A DNA stretch of 64,000 bases, from positions 19,763,681 through 19,827,680 of the forward strand of contig OZ020593.1 of assembly GCA_963971535.1 (NCBI GenBank), in the 5' to 3' direction. Made by a program: the position numbers and the translations under genes. The notes beneath the pieces are model-generated. The model saw nothing but the letters and a program-made list of their open reading frames with translations, was not told the DNA's origin and searched no databases. This document shows positions 53,872 to 64,000 of this stretch, one piece after another. This DNA is from Notolepis coatsorum. Lineage: Eukaryota; Chordata; Actinopteri; Aulopiformes; Paralepididae. The stretch's first letter is position 1, and the number at the start of each line of letters is the position of its first letter.

Positions 53872-54361
53872 AGAGTTGGGTACCGTTCACGTTTGAACTG
53901 ATACCGGTACCAGTTCCTGGAATGGTACCTTTTTTAGGTACTTAACACTCTGTAAATAACATTTAGTTGTAAAATAAATAATAAAATAATAATAATAATA
54001 AGTCCAAACTTCTCAATTTCAACATTGTTATTTATTTAGAGCATGTTGTTATTCATTGTTGTAACACACCACACACAATAAATCATATGATCATGTATTG
54101 TTTGTAAATGTTTAAATATCAACATTATCTGGCCATCCACAGTAAATATGATCAAACTCCTCGTCTGGTCTTTCCAAAGACCCAAGAGATGGGACAGTAA
54201 TAATATATATATATTTGTGGAAAAGGCTCCCTCTTGTCTAGTATATTACACTCTTGTACTTTATAATAAACATGTAAAGGTACCGTGAATCTGTACTCCG
54301 TAGTACCGATGTCATTCGGCCGGTACCCTTAAAAGAACTGGAGTTCAGTACCCAACCCCGA
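53872..54361. mobile_element. hAT-like 'GGTACC' MITE with 8-bp TSD
   Basis: AGAGTTGGGTACCGTTCACG and TTCAGTACCCAACCCCGA are inverted ends. TTGAGACT (53864-53871) and TGGAGACT (54362-54369) form an 8-bp duplication with one mismatch. Interior blocks recur inverted at 34236-34747. Noncoding. Confidence 0.82.
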
Positions 54362-54794
54362 TGGAGACTGGGATGTCTACATCATGACATGAGTCAGTCG
54401 CCTTCACGCCATGTGCTTGTGTTACACAATATACCTATTATGAACTTCTTCAATCTTGCCAAACACCACCCATATTACAGTAAAAACACTAATACTGAAA
54501 CTTAAACTGGAAGTTCTGGAACTAAACTGAAACCAAACTGAATTGGATTTTTTTTTTTAATAACGAATAAAAATTAGTAAACTATACTCACCCTGGCCTG
54601 CAGGGAGGGGCCTCTGAAGCTGCGTGGGAAGTGTCGTCAGGTGAGACTAAACTGAAGCGCTTTGGTTTCACCATTTTGAATTCAACATCCCACCACGTCA
54701 AGTCAGAAAAGTCGAGATGTGAAAAAAGAGGTGAAAGCTGTACAGAACGGAGCACCTTCACTGTTTTGCAAAGCAGATGAGAAAACCCTGAATG
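54362..54794. other. intron 2, unassigned
   Basis: No recognisable feature. Confidence 0.4.
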
Positions 54795-55760
54795 ATTAGA
54801 TTAGATTCAAACGTATCGTCATCATACAGCACAACGAAAGGAAGTTTGGCATCCAACCAGAGTGCAAATGTAACCGTAAAGTGCAATAGTAATATACAAT
54901 GTTGTACAGGTGATTAAACTGGGTATAAAATTAAAATATATAAATTAGTATTACTGAGTATAGTGCTAATCGGATGTACTGTACAGAGTTGTAGTATTCA
55001 TACAGTCATACAGGCCAGCAGCGTAACTAGTAAGTGTAGGTATAAGGGATATGTACAGAGAGAGATATGCAGGTAACAGATGTGGATAGATATGTAAGCT
55101 TCTATTCCCAGGCCATCAGGCTGCTAAACGAACAATAAACACTATGCAACAACCATCACTCACACACACACGCACACACTCACTCAAACAAACAACACAC
55201 TGCAGCACCCACTCTCCACACTTTAGATCACACAAACACACTTTACACTTTATATTTATTGATAAAGGATTTGCACTACAACTCGTACACCTACTGTGAA
55301 TTGTACCTAAATTGCACCTCGTCCCATTTCTGCCTTGCACTATATAGTATTGTATATTAGTACACTGCACAGTATTGTATATTGTATGGTAACTACGTCT
55401 ATTCTGCATCGAACATTGTACATATGTCTAAACTGAACACTGTGACCTCATTTTTTTTACTTCTAATTTTACTATGTTATTTTATTTCATACTTATCTTG
55501 TCTTGCACAGTCTCTGGAGCGTAACAGTAAGAAGCATTTTGTATAAAAGTATTCTGTACTTCTGTATGACAAATATTAAAGAAACTTGAAACTTGAAACT
55601 TGATATACAGTATACACGGTAAGAATAAATATATACGGTATATACAGCATTATTGTACATGCTATCATACAGAGTTGTATGGGTTATATGCAGGTGGTGT
55701 ATAAGTAGGTATGTAGAAGGATTATATGCAGGTATATTCAGACAGATATGGACGAGTCGA
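54795..55760 (-). repeat. 'GTTTGGCATCCAACC' family, copy 4, split by a LINE
   Basis: Left part 54795-55095 and right part 55605-55760 (GGTAAGAATAAATATATACG, GGATTATATGCAGGTATATT) together follow the order seen at 5575-6110. The LINE at 55096-55604 interrupts it. Confidence 0.75.
55096..55604 (+). mobile_element. LINE 3' end
   Basis: Starts in the last ORF codons (AGCTTCTATTCCCAGGCCAT then CAGGCTGCTAAACGAACAAT, i.e. SFYSQAIRLLNEQ). The 3'UTR ends TATTAAAGAAACTTGAAACT with a tandem tail. The ORF end resembles FFPQAIRALN of the LINE at 28815. Confidence 0.75.
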
Positions 55761-55876
55761 GGAGTACAGCCAGAAGGATTATCTTGTTGAAATGCATGAA
55801 TTCCTTCACTGGCTGTTCTTTTTTTCTTTATGGGAAACATGATTTCAAAAGAATTCCGTGGCTCATCTCCCAGCTG

Positions 55877-55924
<48 letters not shown>

Positions 55925-56507
55925 TCGACAACACGCTCCCTCCCGCCAAGTCTGTGATCTGCTGCAAAGCCGTGGAAAGTAGAGCAGGCCACGGCTATCC
56001 AGCCGTACCATCTCAACGTGGCATTTGCAATCTGTTCGATGGACCTGTGTGGGATGTAGCATGTGATGCAGAGCAGAGGGTTAACAACATGGGGCCCATG
56101 TGATGCAGGCCAGCAGCACAGAGGGGAACGACATGGGGGTGAAGAAACCAGAGGAAGATGCTTAGTCACTGGAGCGTAAAACGCACTTAGCGTTACTGTA
56201 CCCACTGCAACAATACGCATGCAGTGGAATAACATCCACTGAATTATTTCACATGATTTAGTCCTTCACGTCCACAGACTTCCACTGGAGAGAGTAGTTA
56301 TCCTCGTTTGTTGAATTTAGGATTCAAGATTCAAGAGGTTTATTCGTCACATACATATACACGAGAATTATAGTGAAATGAAGGTGGCCATGCACGCCTT
56401 GATTGTGCAAAAAAATACAAATAATAATAGAATAGATAATAAAATAGACATGATAAAAAGTACTAAGATAAAATACAATGCTAAGCTTACGAATTAAAAG
56501 GTAATGA
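55761..56507. other. intron 2, (CT)n microsatellite and unassigned sequence
   Basis: CT repeats occupy 55879-55921. 56325-56400 resembles an inverted LINE 3' end (AGGTTTATTCGTCACATACA). No gene. Confidence 0.6.
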
Positions 56508-56812
56508 GTCGATTCGATTACATTCAAATGTGTTGTTGTCATCATGCAGCACAACAAGTACAGTACAACTAAAAGAGGTTTGACATCCAACCAGCGTGCA
56601 GATGTAACCGCAAAGTGCAATAGTAATATACAATGTACAGGTGATTAAACTATATATACTGTGTATAAATTAGTACTACTGAGTAATAGTGCTAATCGGA
56701 TGTATGTACAGAGTTGTAGTATTAATATGTACAGTGATACAGGTATAAAAACACTATGGTAGTAAGTCATACTGGCCAGCAGCGTAACTAGTAAAAATAG
56801 GTATTTACATTT
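56508..56812 (-). repeat. 'GTTTGGCATCCAACC' family, copy 5
   Basis: GATTCGATTACATTCAAATG, GGTTTGACATCCAACCAGCG, AGTGCTAATCGGATGTATGT and TAGTAAGTCATACTGGCCAG follow the family order. Confidence 0.78.
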
Positions 56813-57374
56813 AATTGTAACTAACAAATCAATGTATCACTGGCTGTCATACAAGTTTACATTATAAAAAATGGCTGGTTAATCTTAAACCGGCATACAG
56901 AGATGTAAATAAAGTGCAGAGTTTAAGTGCCTCACCAAAGATCTGCAGTTCTTCACATATTCATACTAACAAATTAAGTCATGGTCCGTCGCCTGCTGTC
57001 CGTCACATCTGTTTGCTTTTGGTTATATAACCTTGAGAGATGAATCGCCTGTGAAATGACAGTGGTTGACCTCCTCCCCTCCCCACTCAGTAAGTTCCTG
57101 TTCTCCGCTATGCCCCTGTCTTTCATAATACGAGGGCCGGCCTGTCATCCCAGAGGCTGCTGAGACCGTGACCTTCTCAGAGTAGACGCTACTGTTTATT
57201 TTAGCCCCCTGGTCCCTTCCCAGTAGCACTTCTCAGAGCCTTCTCAGTATTGACCCAGTGAAGACCTGCCTTCCCAATATACCCATGACCCCCACATAGC
57301 CCGTTCCCCGTTCCCAGTAGTCCTCACCAGTAACCTCTCCGCTCCCCTTCCGATCACCCTAGAGACACCCGGCT
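56813..57374. other. intron 2, unassigned
   Basis: No repeat or coding signal that I can name. G+C rises toward the minisatellite. Confidence 0.4.
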
Positions 57375-59285
57375 CTGTCCCGTCTCCTCCTGCCAGAGCC
57401 CTGTCCCATGTAGAGGAGGTTCCAGCCTCTACTGTCTCCTCCTACCAGAGCCCTGTCCCATGTAGAGGGAGGTTCCAGCCTCTACTGTCTCCTCCTACCA
57501 GAGCCCTGTCCCATGTAGAGGAGGTTCCAGCCTCTCTACTGTCTCCTCCTGCCAGAGCCCTGTCCCATGGAGAGGAGGTTCCAGCCTCTACTGTCTCCTC
57601 CTACCAGAGCCCTGTCCCATATAGAGGAGGTTTTAGCCTCTACTGTCTCCTCCTGCCAGAGCCCTGTCCCATGTAGAGGAGGTTCCAGCCTCTCTACTGT
57701 CTCCTCCTGCCAGAGCCCTGTTCCATGTAGAGGAGGTTCCAGCCTCTCTACTGTCTCCTCCTGCCAGAGCCCTGTCCCATGTAGAGGAGGGCTCCAGCCT
57801 CTACTGTCTCCTCCTGCCAGAGCCCTGTCCCATGTAGAGGAGGGCTCCAGCCTCTACTGTCTCCTCCTGCCAGAGCCCTGTCCCATGTAGAGGAGGTTCC
57901 AGCCTCTCTACTGTCTCCTCCTGCCAGAGCCCTGTTCCATGTAGAGGAGGTTCCAGCCTCTCTACTGTCTCCTCCTGCCAGAGCCCTGTCCCATGTAGAG
58001 GAGGGCTCCAGCCTCTCTACTGTCTCCTCCTGCCAGAGCCCTGTCCCATGTAGAGGAAGGCTCCAGCCTCTACTGTCTCCTCCTGCCAGAGCCCTGTCTC
58101 ATGTAGAGGAGGTTCCAGCCTCTCTACTGTCTCCTCCTGCCAGAGCCCTGTCCCATGTAGAGGACAGCTCCAGCCTCTACTGTCTCCTCCTGCCAGAGCC
58201 CTGTCCCATGGAGAGGACGGCTCCAGCCTCTCTACTGTCTCCTCCTGCCAGAGCCCTGTTCCATGTAGAGGACGGCTCCAGCCTCTCTACTGTCTCCTCC
58301 TGCCAGAGCCCTGTCCCATGTAGAGGAGGTTCCAGCCTCTACTGTCTCCTCCTGCCAGAGCCCTGTCCCATGTAGAGGAAGGCTCCAGCCTCTACTGTCT
58401 CCTCCTGCCAGAGCCCTGTCCCATGTAGAGGAGGTTCCAGCCTCCACTGTCTCCTCCTGCCAGAGCCCTGTCCCATGTAGAGGAGGTTCCAGCCTCCACT
58501 GTCTCCTCCTACCAGAGCCCTGTCCCATGTAGAGGAGGCTCCAGCCTCTCTACTGTCTCCTCCTGCCAGAGCCCTGTCCCATGTAGAGGAGGTTCCAGCC
58601 TCTACTGTCTCCTCCTACCAGAGCCCTGTCCCATGTAGAGGAAGGCTCCAGCCTCTACTGTCTCCTCCTGCCAGAGCCCTGTCCCATGTAGAGGAAGGCT
58701 CCAGCCTCTACTGTCTCCTCCTGCCAGAGCCCTGTCCCATGTAGAGGAAGGCTCCAGCCTCTACTGTCTCCTCCTGCCAGAGCCCTGTCCCATGTAGAGG
58801 AGGTTCCAGCCTCTCTACTGTCTCCTCCTGCCAGAGCCCTGTCTCATGTAGAGGAGGTTCCAGCCTCTCTACTGTCTCCTCCTGCCAGAGCCCTGTCTCA
58901 TGTAGAGGAGGTTCCAGCCTCTCTACTGTCTCCTCCTGCCAGAGCCCTGTCTCATGTAGAGGAGGTTCCAGCCTCTACTGTCTCCTCCTGCCAGAGCCCT
59001 GTCTCATGTAGAGGAGGTTCCAGCCTCTACTGTCTCCTCCTGCCAGAGACCTGTCCCATGTAGAGGAGGTTCCAGCCTCTACTGTCTCCTCCTGCCAGAG
59101 CCCTGTCCCATGTAGAGGAGGTTCCAGCCTCTCTACTGTCTCCTCCTGCCAGAGCCCTGTCTCATGTAGAGGAGGTTCCAGCCTCTACTGTCTCCTCCTG
59201 CCAGAGCCCTGTTCCATGTAGAGGACGGCTCCAGCCTCTCTACTGTCTCCTCCTGCCAGAGCCCTGTCCCATGGAGAGGACAGCG
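57375..59285. repeat. 1.9-kb minisatellite with 52-54-bp unit
   Basis: The unit includes TGTCTCCTCCTGCCAGAGCC, CTGTCCCATGTAGAGGAGGT and TCCAGCCTCTAC, repeated about 36 times. Common variants are an extra TC (TCTCTAC), AGGCTCC for GGTTCC, and TACCAG for TGCCAG. Frames on both strands through it are artefacts. Confidence 0.97.
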
Positions 59286-60494
59286 GACCATTCTGTTATT
59301 GTGCCAACTCACTGGAGAAACACAATCCGCAGTTACCATCCAGACTTGGGCAGTATAGCATGGAATATGGGTTTGCCAGCTGGCATTGGTTCCAGATGAA
59401 GGTTTGGTGCTCAGCTGTACTGATAACACCTCTAAGGTTGATCTGAATTCAAAACACATTTTGGAGGTGAGTTGCCTTCTGGTTGCATTCTGCATAGACT
59501 GCATTAAGTAGGTGGCCATTTCTCTTCTATGCTGCATGCTCAGGATGGGATTCCTGAGAAAGGAACATAGAATATTGTGATGCTTTGAATGCTACATGAA
59601 TGTTGCATTACCAGACGACTGCTCTACCTCCTGAGCCCCTGTCGCCCCTCGCTATTAAGTAAAAATATATATATATTAGTATTGGATTATCCCCAGTGAC
59701 TATCAAATAGCAATTCCGTGCGTTTTTCCCCATCCCTGCTGCTCGCCCCCTAGCTGTCTGCGTCCTCTGGTGTGGTTCCCTAACGATCACTGCAGCAGCG
59801 ACAGCAGCTCCCCTTGCTGCTCCGTTCATTAGGAGGCTTCTCTCCCCGCCTCCCAGTTCACAGCCCATCTCTAGCCGTGTCCTCAGCTACCCTTGACCAG
59901 CCTAGACTGGTAACCTGACACACACGGACACAGACACGACACGCACACACACAGACACACACAGACACACACAGACACACACACACAGACGCACACACAC
60001 ACACACACACCAGCTCATTGTGCTGACTGTGATTATCTGTGGTGGGTGATTTAGCGTCAGGGTCCTCCTGAGCTTTCACTGCATAGGTGTCCTTCAGAGG
60101 GTCTGGTGCAGCTCGTAAAAGCTCCACACACACGCACACACACACACACACACACACAGCCCCCCTCCCCCCGTGCCAGCGCAGCAGTTCTCACAGCAGT
60201 GCCGACTGTCCACAGGAGATGCATTAACAATACGCTCCGTCTGTGAGTTGCCTTAAAAGGCCAGTTATCTTCTTCCACTGCTCCCTGGAGAGAGACGCAC
60301 ACAGTGCCTGAAACGGAGGCCCGACGGCGGTGTCTGGTGCTGCCCTCCACGTGGTCGTCTTCTATCTCTTACTCTTTATTTTGACATTCAGAGTTTATTA
60401 TATTGTTTACACTGTTTATTCTTTCTTTTCTCATATTCTATTTCCCTGCCCATACCTGTACCTCCCCTCCCCACTCCCCCCATGCTGCTATGAC
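59286..60494. other. intron 2, CA-rich and unassigned
   Basis: Imperfect CA/ACAG repeats at 59920-60010 and 60120-60160. 60395-60490 (CCTGCCCATACCTGTACCTC) is a repeat block also found at 890-1100 and 62270. No gene. Confidence 0.5.
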
Positions 60495-60595
60495 ATTTAC
60501 GGTAGTCATTTATCCGACTCTTTTATCCAAAGAGACTTGCGAGTTCTGTACAACAGGTCAGCAGGAAGGGTGCAACTCACATATTGAGTAAAGAC
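60495..60595 (+). repeat. fish dispersed repeat tail, copy 4
   Basis: GACTCTTTTATCCAAAGAGA, GAGTTCTGTACAACAGGTCA and GCAGGAAGGGTGCAACTC match copies at 781, 10632 and 37693. Confidence 0.75.
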
Positions 60596-60945
60596 ATTGA
60601 TTTTATTTGATTTTATTTATGGAAGATTGCTAAACAAAAGAATCCAAAGGATGACATGAAAAGTGCGAACACCTAATGCCATCATTGTCCCAAAGATGTT
60701 TAAAAACAAACAGACAAACATAACTTTCCTGTAAACAAGTTGTGACCTGTGTATTTACCATGTGGAGAACATTTTTATAATAATTAGACATTTTCGTTTT
60801 CGAAGCGGATATATACTCTGAACAATTTTTTTGCCAAACCACTGGTGCCTGGGCGCAGTGATTTCATCACCTCAAAAGCCCTGTTGTTTTTTGAAAAACG
60901 GGGGAGGGAGCCTTTCCCCTCTTCTTCTAGCCTCCCTCAAGCCTC
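60596..60945. other. intron 2, unassigned
   Basis: Nothing recognised. Confidence 0.4.
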
Positions 60946-60953
60946 CTTCTAGC

Positions 60954-61771
60954 CAGGGCTCTACGCTAACCTTTTTCCCAAGGAGCACATGTGCAGCACA
61001 CAAAGAAATTTAGGAGCACAGTGAAAAATGTTGAGTTTATTAACAAACTATTTATTACATGCATAATATTATACTGTGCGTGCCTGTGCATACTAAAGGG
61101 ACACACATCTGTGCAATAGCACATACCACCAAAATCACACATAGGCCCATGCCTACTAGACGCAAAGGATATAGGTTGTCCAGCTGCTTTTGTATGTTGT
61201 AATGTTGTCACGATACCAACATTTTGACTTCAATACCGATAGGAAAGGTAATGGATTATATTCTATATATTATAATGGAAAAATTCTTTATACAATTCTT
61301 TAACTAATTATAATTTAAATTAATATTTTGACACTGTTGAAACGTAAATAATTAAAAATAATCAAATTATTCTGTTACAGCTGCTGAGCTATATAGCTAA
61401 TGTACATCAATATCTTCCTTTTGAATGAAATGGGTTCAAGAATCTGATTGTTATCAGGCAGAGAGAGAGAGGGGAGGGGGGGGCAGAATGGCGAGGATGC
61501 AAAGCATGTTTAGACCATTGGACCCGTTGCTCGCATAGTTTACATTACACATAGAAACAGCGTGACTCGTGAGAGAAGTTGTCACTGAGCTGTCAAACGC
61601 AGGGCTGAAGAGCTAGAATTGAAGGTCTGCTCTGCTCTGACAATTGCGCATTGACACGCCCACTACACAAAGCTATTACTCGCACAGTGTGCTCCTAAAT
61701 GATTTTTCCAGTTCGCACATATCTATTTTTAGGGGCAAATGCGAGTGAAATAGTCTCACTGTAGAGCCCTG
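60954..61771. mobile_element. non-autonomous hAT element with perfect 8-bp TSD
   Basis: Ends CAGGGCTCTAC and GTAGAGCCCTG are perfect 11-bp inverted repeats. CTTCTAGC lies on both sides (60946-60953, 61772-61779). The 818-bp interior encodes no transposase. Subterminal TAGGAGCACA and TGTGCTCCTA motifs are mirrored. Confidence 0.92.
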
Positions 61772-61779
61772 CTTCTAGC

Positions 61780-62357
61780 CCTCTATACGATTTGTAGATG
61801 GGCCTGCGAGGCAGCCAGACGGTTTAAATCCCTGCTCCGGCGACGTGGAGGAGGGCTTGACGTGTTCCTTCTCGTCACAGCCAATGTTTCCACAGAGTGT
61901 CACCACCACTGAGCCCTCGGATGAGAGATTAGAGAACCTGTTTCTTCACTTGCGTTAATAGCCGTTTACATGCACTACTGCCTCTCTAGACAGAGAGTAG
62001 ACTTTCTGCAAGTTCTGGTAACCTTGATGGTGGATAGAGTACCTTAATGCTAAGCGTTAGGCCATCAGGGACCGCTGCCAGCGGCTGGAGAACTAACGGC
62101 TGCAGAACTCTAGAGCTATTAGGAACGTCTGACCACTAAGTGTGTCTGACTCTTAACCACCAAAACCTGCACAGACAACGACCGACGCCCCACCTGCACC
62201 TTGTGTACTACTATTTATTTTTGTCTTCATTTTTATATTCAGATCTCATTTTATTGCCTATATTTATGTCTTTCTAGTACCATGCCCATACCTGTACCTG
62301 ACCTCCTCACTCCCCCATGCTGCTATGAGGTGTGAGGAGGCGGTCGGGACGGTCAAG
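61780..62357. other. intron 2, unassigned; LINE 3' scrap
   Basis: 62215-62330 matches the CCATGCCCATACCTGTACCT block of other copies. Otherwise nothing. Confidence 0.4.
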
Positions 62358-62463
62358 CTTAGCCCTGGTTCCAGTAACCTGGCTGATGGCAAGCTTAGAG
62401 CCCTGGATCCAGTAACCTGGCTGATGGCAAGCTTAGAGCCCTGGATCCAGTAACCTGGCTGAT
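62358..62463. repeat. three-copy minisatellite of about 39 bp
   Basis: CCAGTAACCTGGCTGATGGC then AAGCTTAGAGCCCTGGAT is repeated about 2.7 times. Confidence 0.88.
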
Positions 62464-62790
62464 GCCATTGGAATCCACCCAGCAGCTGATCCCGGGCGTC
62501 AGCAGAGGATTTGGGGACAGAACGGTGGCCAACTGTGTCTAACAGTTCAGTGTAGAATCAAACGGCTGTCGCTGCACAAACACACACCCGTCTGCCACAC
62601 GCCATATTGTGTCCACTCTGAAAGTGGCACTCTCACACTCAATGCTGTAAGCGATTGCAAAACAGAATCTGTGATTTGTTTGAGGTTTGGGTATTTCTGA
62701 CCATTTTTATGGTTCAGGGTGTCCTTCATCTACCACCTACCTCAGTCGCCGTCTCTCTATTTAAACCGTTTCAGTCTTTTGAAATCTTTC

Positions 62791-62795
<5 letters not shown>
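62464..62795. other. intron 2, unassigned; probably LINE-flanking
   Basis: No supported feature. Confidence 0.35.

Positions 62796-62863
<68 letters not shown>
62796..62863. repeat. (AT)n microsatellite
   Basis: About 33 AT units at the truncated 5' side of the LINE below. Confidence 0.97.
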
Positions 62864-62864
<1 letters not shown>

Positions 62865-63355
62865 TCTGGTCTATCATTCTGCCCTAAGATGTATTACTGG
62901 TGACAGATATGATACCCACCACTGTGTCCTTTATGAAAAGGTTGGATGGCCTTCTCTGGTTGAAAGGCAGCACATGTTGGAATGGAATCTTGGAACAACC
63001 TATTCTACATGTTCAAATGACTGGCTGGTTCTCAGGGTTCCTCCAGTTTGTTCTGAACTTGGAAAACGACTTTTTCCTTTGATGCTTCCAACACCTGGAA
63101 CGGAACGTCCTCCGACTCTGAAGCTGAAGGTTCTTCCTTCTCTTGCTGCCTTTAAAAGTATGATCTCCGACCACTGTGTGTCAAGCTTAGCCCTGTCGAC
63201 TTGTCTTAGCTGATTTTTATTGTTTATTCTTTCTTACTTGTGCCTATATGTATGAAATTGCTGATAAACTGTGTCTTTGTTTTGTAAACTCGTTATTGCT
63301 GTAAATTAGGGTAACCTCAGTGTCTCACGAGTTGAAATAAAGGTTTGAAATTAAA
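62864..63355 (+). mobile_element. Rex1-like LINE C-terminus and 3'UTR, internally deleted
   Basis: Fragments read CITGDRYDTHHCVLYEKVGW then PSLVERQHM, followed directly by SNDWLVLRVPPVCSELGKRL and LKLKVLPSLAAFKSMI. This is the usual C-terminus of a fish Rex1-like LINE, with the segment between the two blocks missing. The tail is AAATAAAGGTTTGAAATTAA. Confidence 0.8.
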
Positions 63356-63384
63356 TGATAATATATATACCGGTATATATATAT

Positions 63385-63778
63385 TAGGGCTGTCAGATTA
63401 ATTTAAATTATTTAAAGCGTTAAAATAAATGTATCTAGATTAATCTATGGAGTGAAAAATCTTCAACGTTCTGAACTTTCAGCAGTATATTTGCTTGTTC
63501 TTTTTTTCCATTGACTTCATGCACCTTTTTGAAAATCATCTGACATGAAGATGGAACACATTTTTGTTGTTAATATGATTTATATTACTATTAAAATAGT
63601 ATTTGAATCTAAATATACTTTCTTTGTGTTGATTTTACATTAATTCCATGATTTTACTCAAGTAAATATCTGTTACAAGCTTTGGTCTTAAATCGAAAAA
63701 TGCTATTTTTAATCTAGATTAATTACAGAAAATTGTGAGATTAATTAGTTAACTTTTTATTATCTATTGACCGCACTA
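63385..63778. mobile_element. hAT-like MITE (TAGGGCTGTCAG), second copy
   Basis: TAGGGCTGTCAGATTAATTT and TATTGACCGCACTA are the ends. TCTAGATTAATCTATGGA and TTTTTAATCTAGATTAATTA are mirrored subterminal blocks. It ends about 165 bp before CERT1 exon 3 and is AT-flanked like its relative at 39802. Confidence 0.7.
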
Positions 63779-63944
63779 ATATATATAATGTATATATATA
63801 TATGTTTTTTAGTCACGGACCAAGTTCTGAAGTCAATGCAGCTACTTCACTCCTGTTTTTCTTCTCCTCTATTGTGCAGCTCAATGTTTGCTCTGCATAC
63901 TGACTAACTTCTCTCTCCTCTCCTCTCCTCTCTCCCTCCTCCAG

Positions 63945-64000
63945 CCTCATGAGTTTGATGAGTGCAGGCTGGACATCAGTGTGAATGACAGCGTGTGGTA
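63945..64000 (+). CDS. CERT1: CERT1 coding exon 3 (PH domain, continues off window)
   Basis: The pyrimidine-rich tract and CCTCCTCCAG acceptor end at 63944. The exon continues the frame of exon 2 with [18 protein letters not shown] and the first two bases of the next codon (TA, tyrosine expected). This matches the middle of the CERT1 PH domain. The exon end, the rest of the PH domain, the coiled coil, FFAT motif and START domain lie outside the window. Confidence 0.96.

Noticed and set aside
57567..57890. Repetitive Ser/Cys/Pro protein frame
   Set aside because: It is generated by the 52-54-bp tandem repeat and is not conserved in frame across variants.
57375..59285. Regularly spaced repeats that could suggest a CRISPR array
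   Set aside because: Units are contiguous with no unique spacers, and the genome is vertebrate. It is a minisatellite.

Overview
This is vertebrate, almost certainly teleost fish, genomic DNA. It has long introns with GT-AG boundaries, large CA, AT and CT microsatellites, fish-type tRNA-derived SINEs, many 5'-truncated LINE tails, hAT-like MITEs and one BEL/Pao LTR retrotransposon. Protein-coding density is very low.

The only host gene I can identify is the 5' part of CERT1 (COL4A3BP, ceramide transfer protein) on the + strand. A probable 5'UTR exon ends at 31502. The first coding exon is 31849-31971 (41 codons), the second is 42430-42564 (45 codons), and the third begins at 63945 and runs off the window. 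Together they encode the N-terminus and the first part of the PH domain that binds PI4P at the trans-Golgi. Introns 1 and 2 are about 10.5 kb and 21.4 kb.

The most striking structure is a nest of insertions at 15887-31013, just upstream of the CERT1 promoter. A decayed duplicate of CERT1 coding exon 1 keeps its GT donor and is followed by a LINE 3'UTR. That LINE 3'UTR is split at 16062/30849 by DNA transposon 'A' (16063-30848, TIR GGGTCAATGACG, 4-bp ATGT repeats). A contains a hAT element (18323-28640, 8-bp TSD AAAGGAAC). The hAT contains a near-complete minus-strand BEL/Pao retrotransposon (19380-28520, 5-bp TSD GCTAG). The BEL has 1435-bp LTRs in which I saw only one difference, so it is the youngest layer. 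Element A also carries a broken two-exon transposase N-terminus, a 45-bp tandem array rich in heat-shock-element and CRE-like motifs, and a separate LINE.

Region by region: 1-13 kb holds LINE tails, an RT pseudogene fragment, two copies of a GACTCGG-rich hAT-like element (one between exactly abutting ~96-100-bp direct repeats), a 20-bp minisatellite, SINEs, a foldback MITE and a 1-kb TA-flanked palindromic transposon. 13.2-15.9 kb is unexplained, moderately GC-rich sequence. 15.9-31.0 kb is the nest. 31.0-32.0 kb is the CERT1 promoter and first exons. 32-42.4 kb (intron 1) and 42.6-63.9 kb (intron 2) are filled with MITEs, SINEs, LINE ends, two sizeable hairpins and a 1.9-kb minisatellite with a 52-54-bp unit.

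No bacterial-type operon, CRISPR array or new defence system is present. Family names of repeats rest on recognisable motifs, TIRs and TSDs. No database search was possible.
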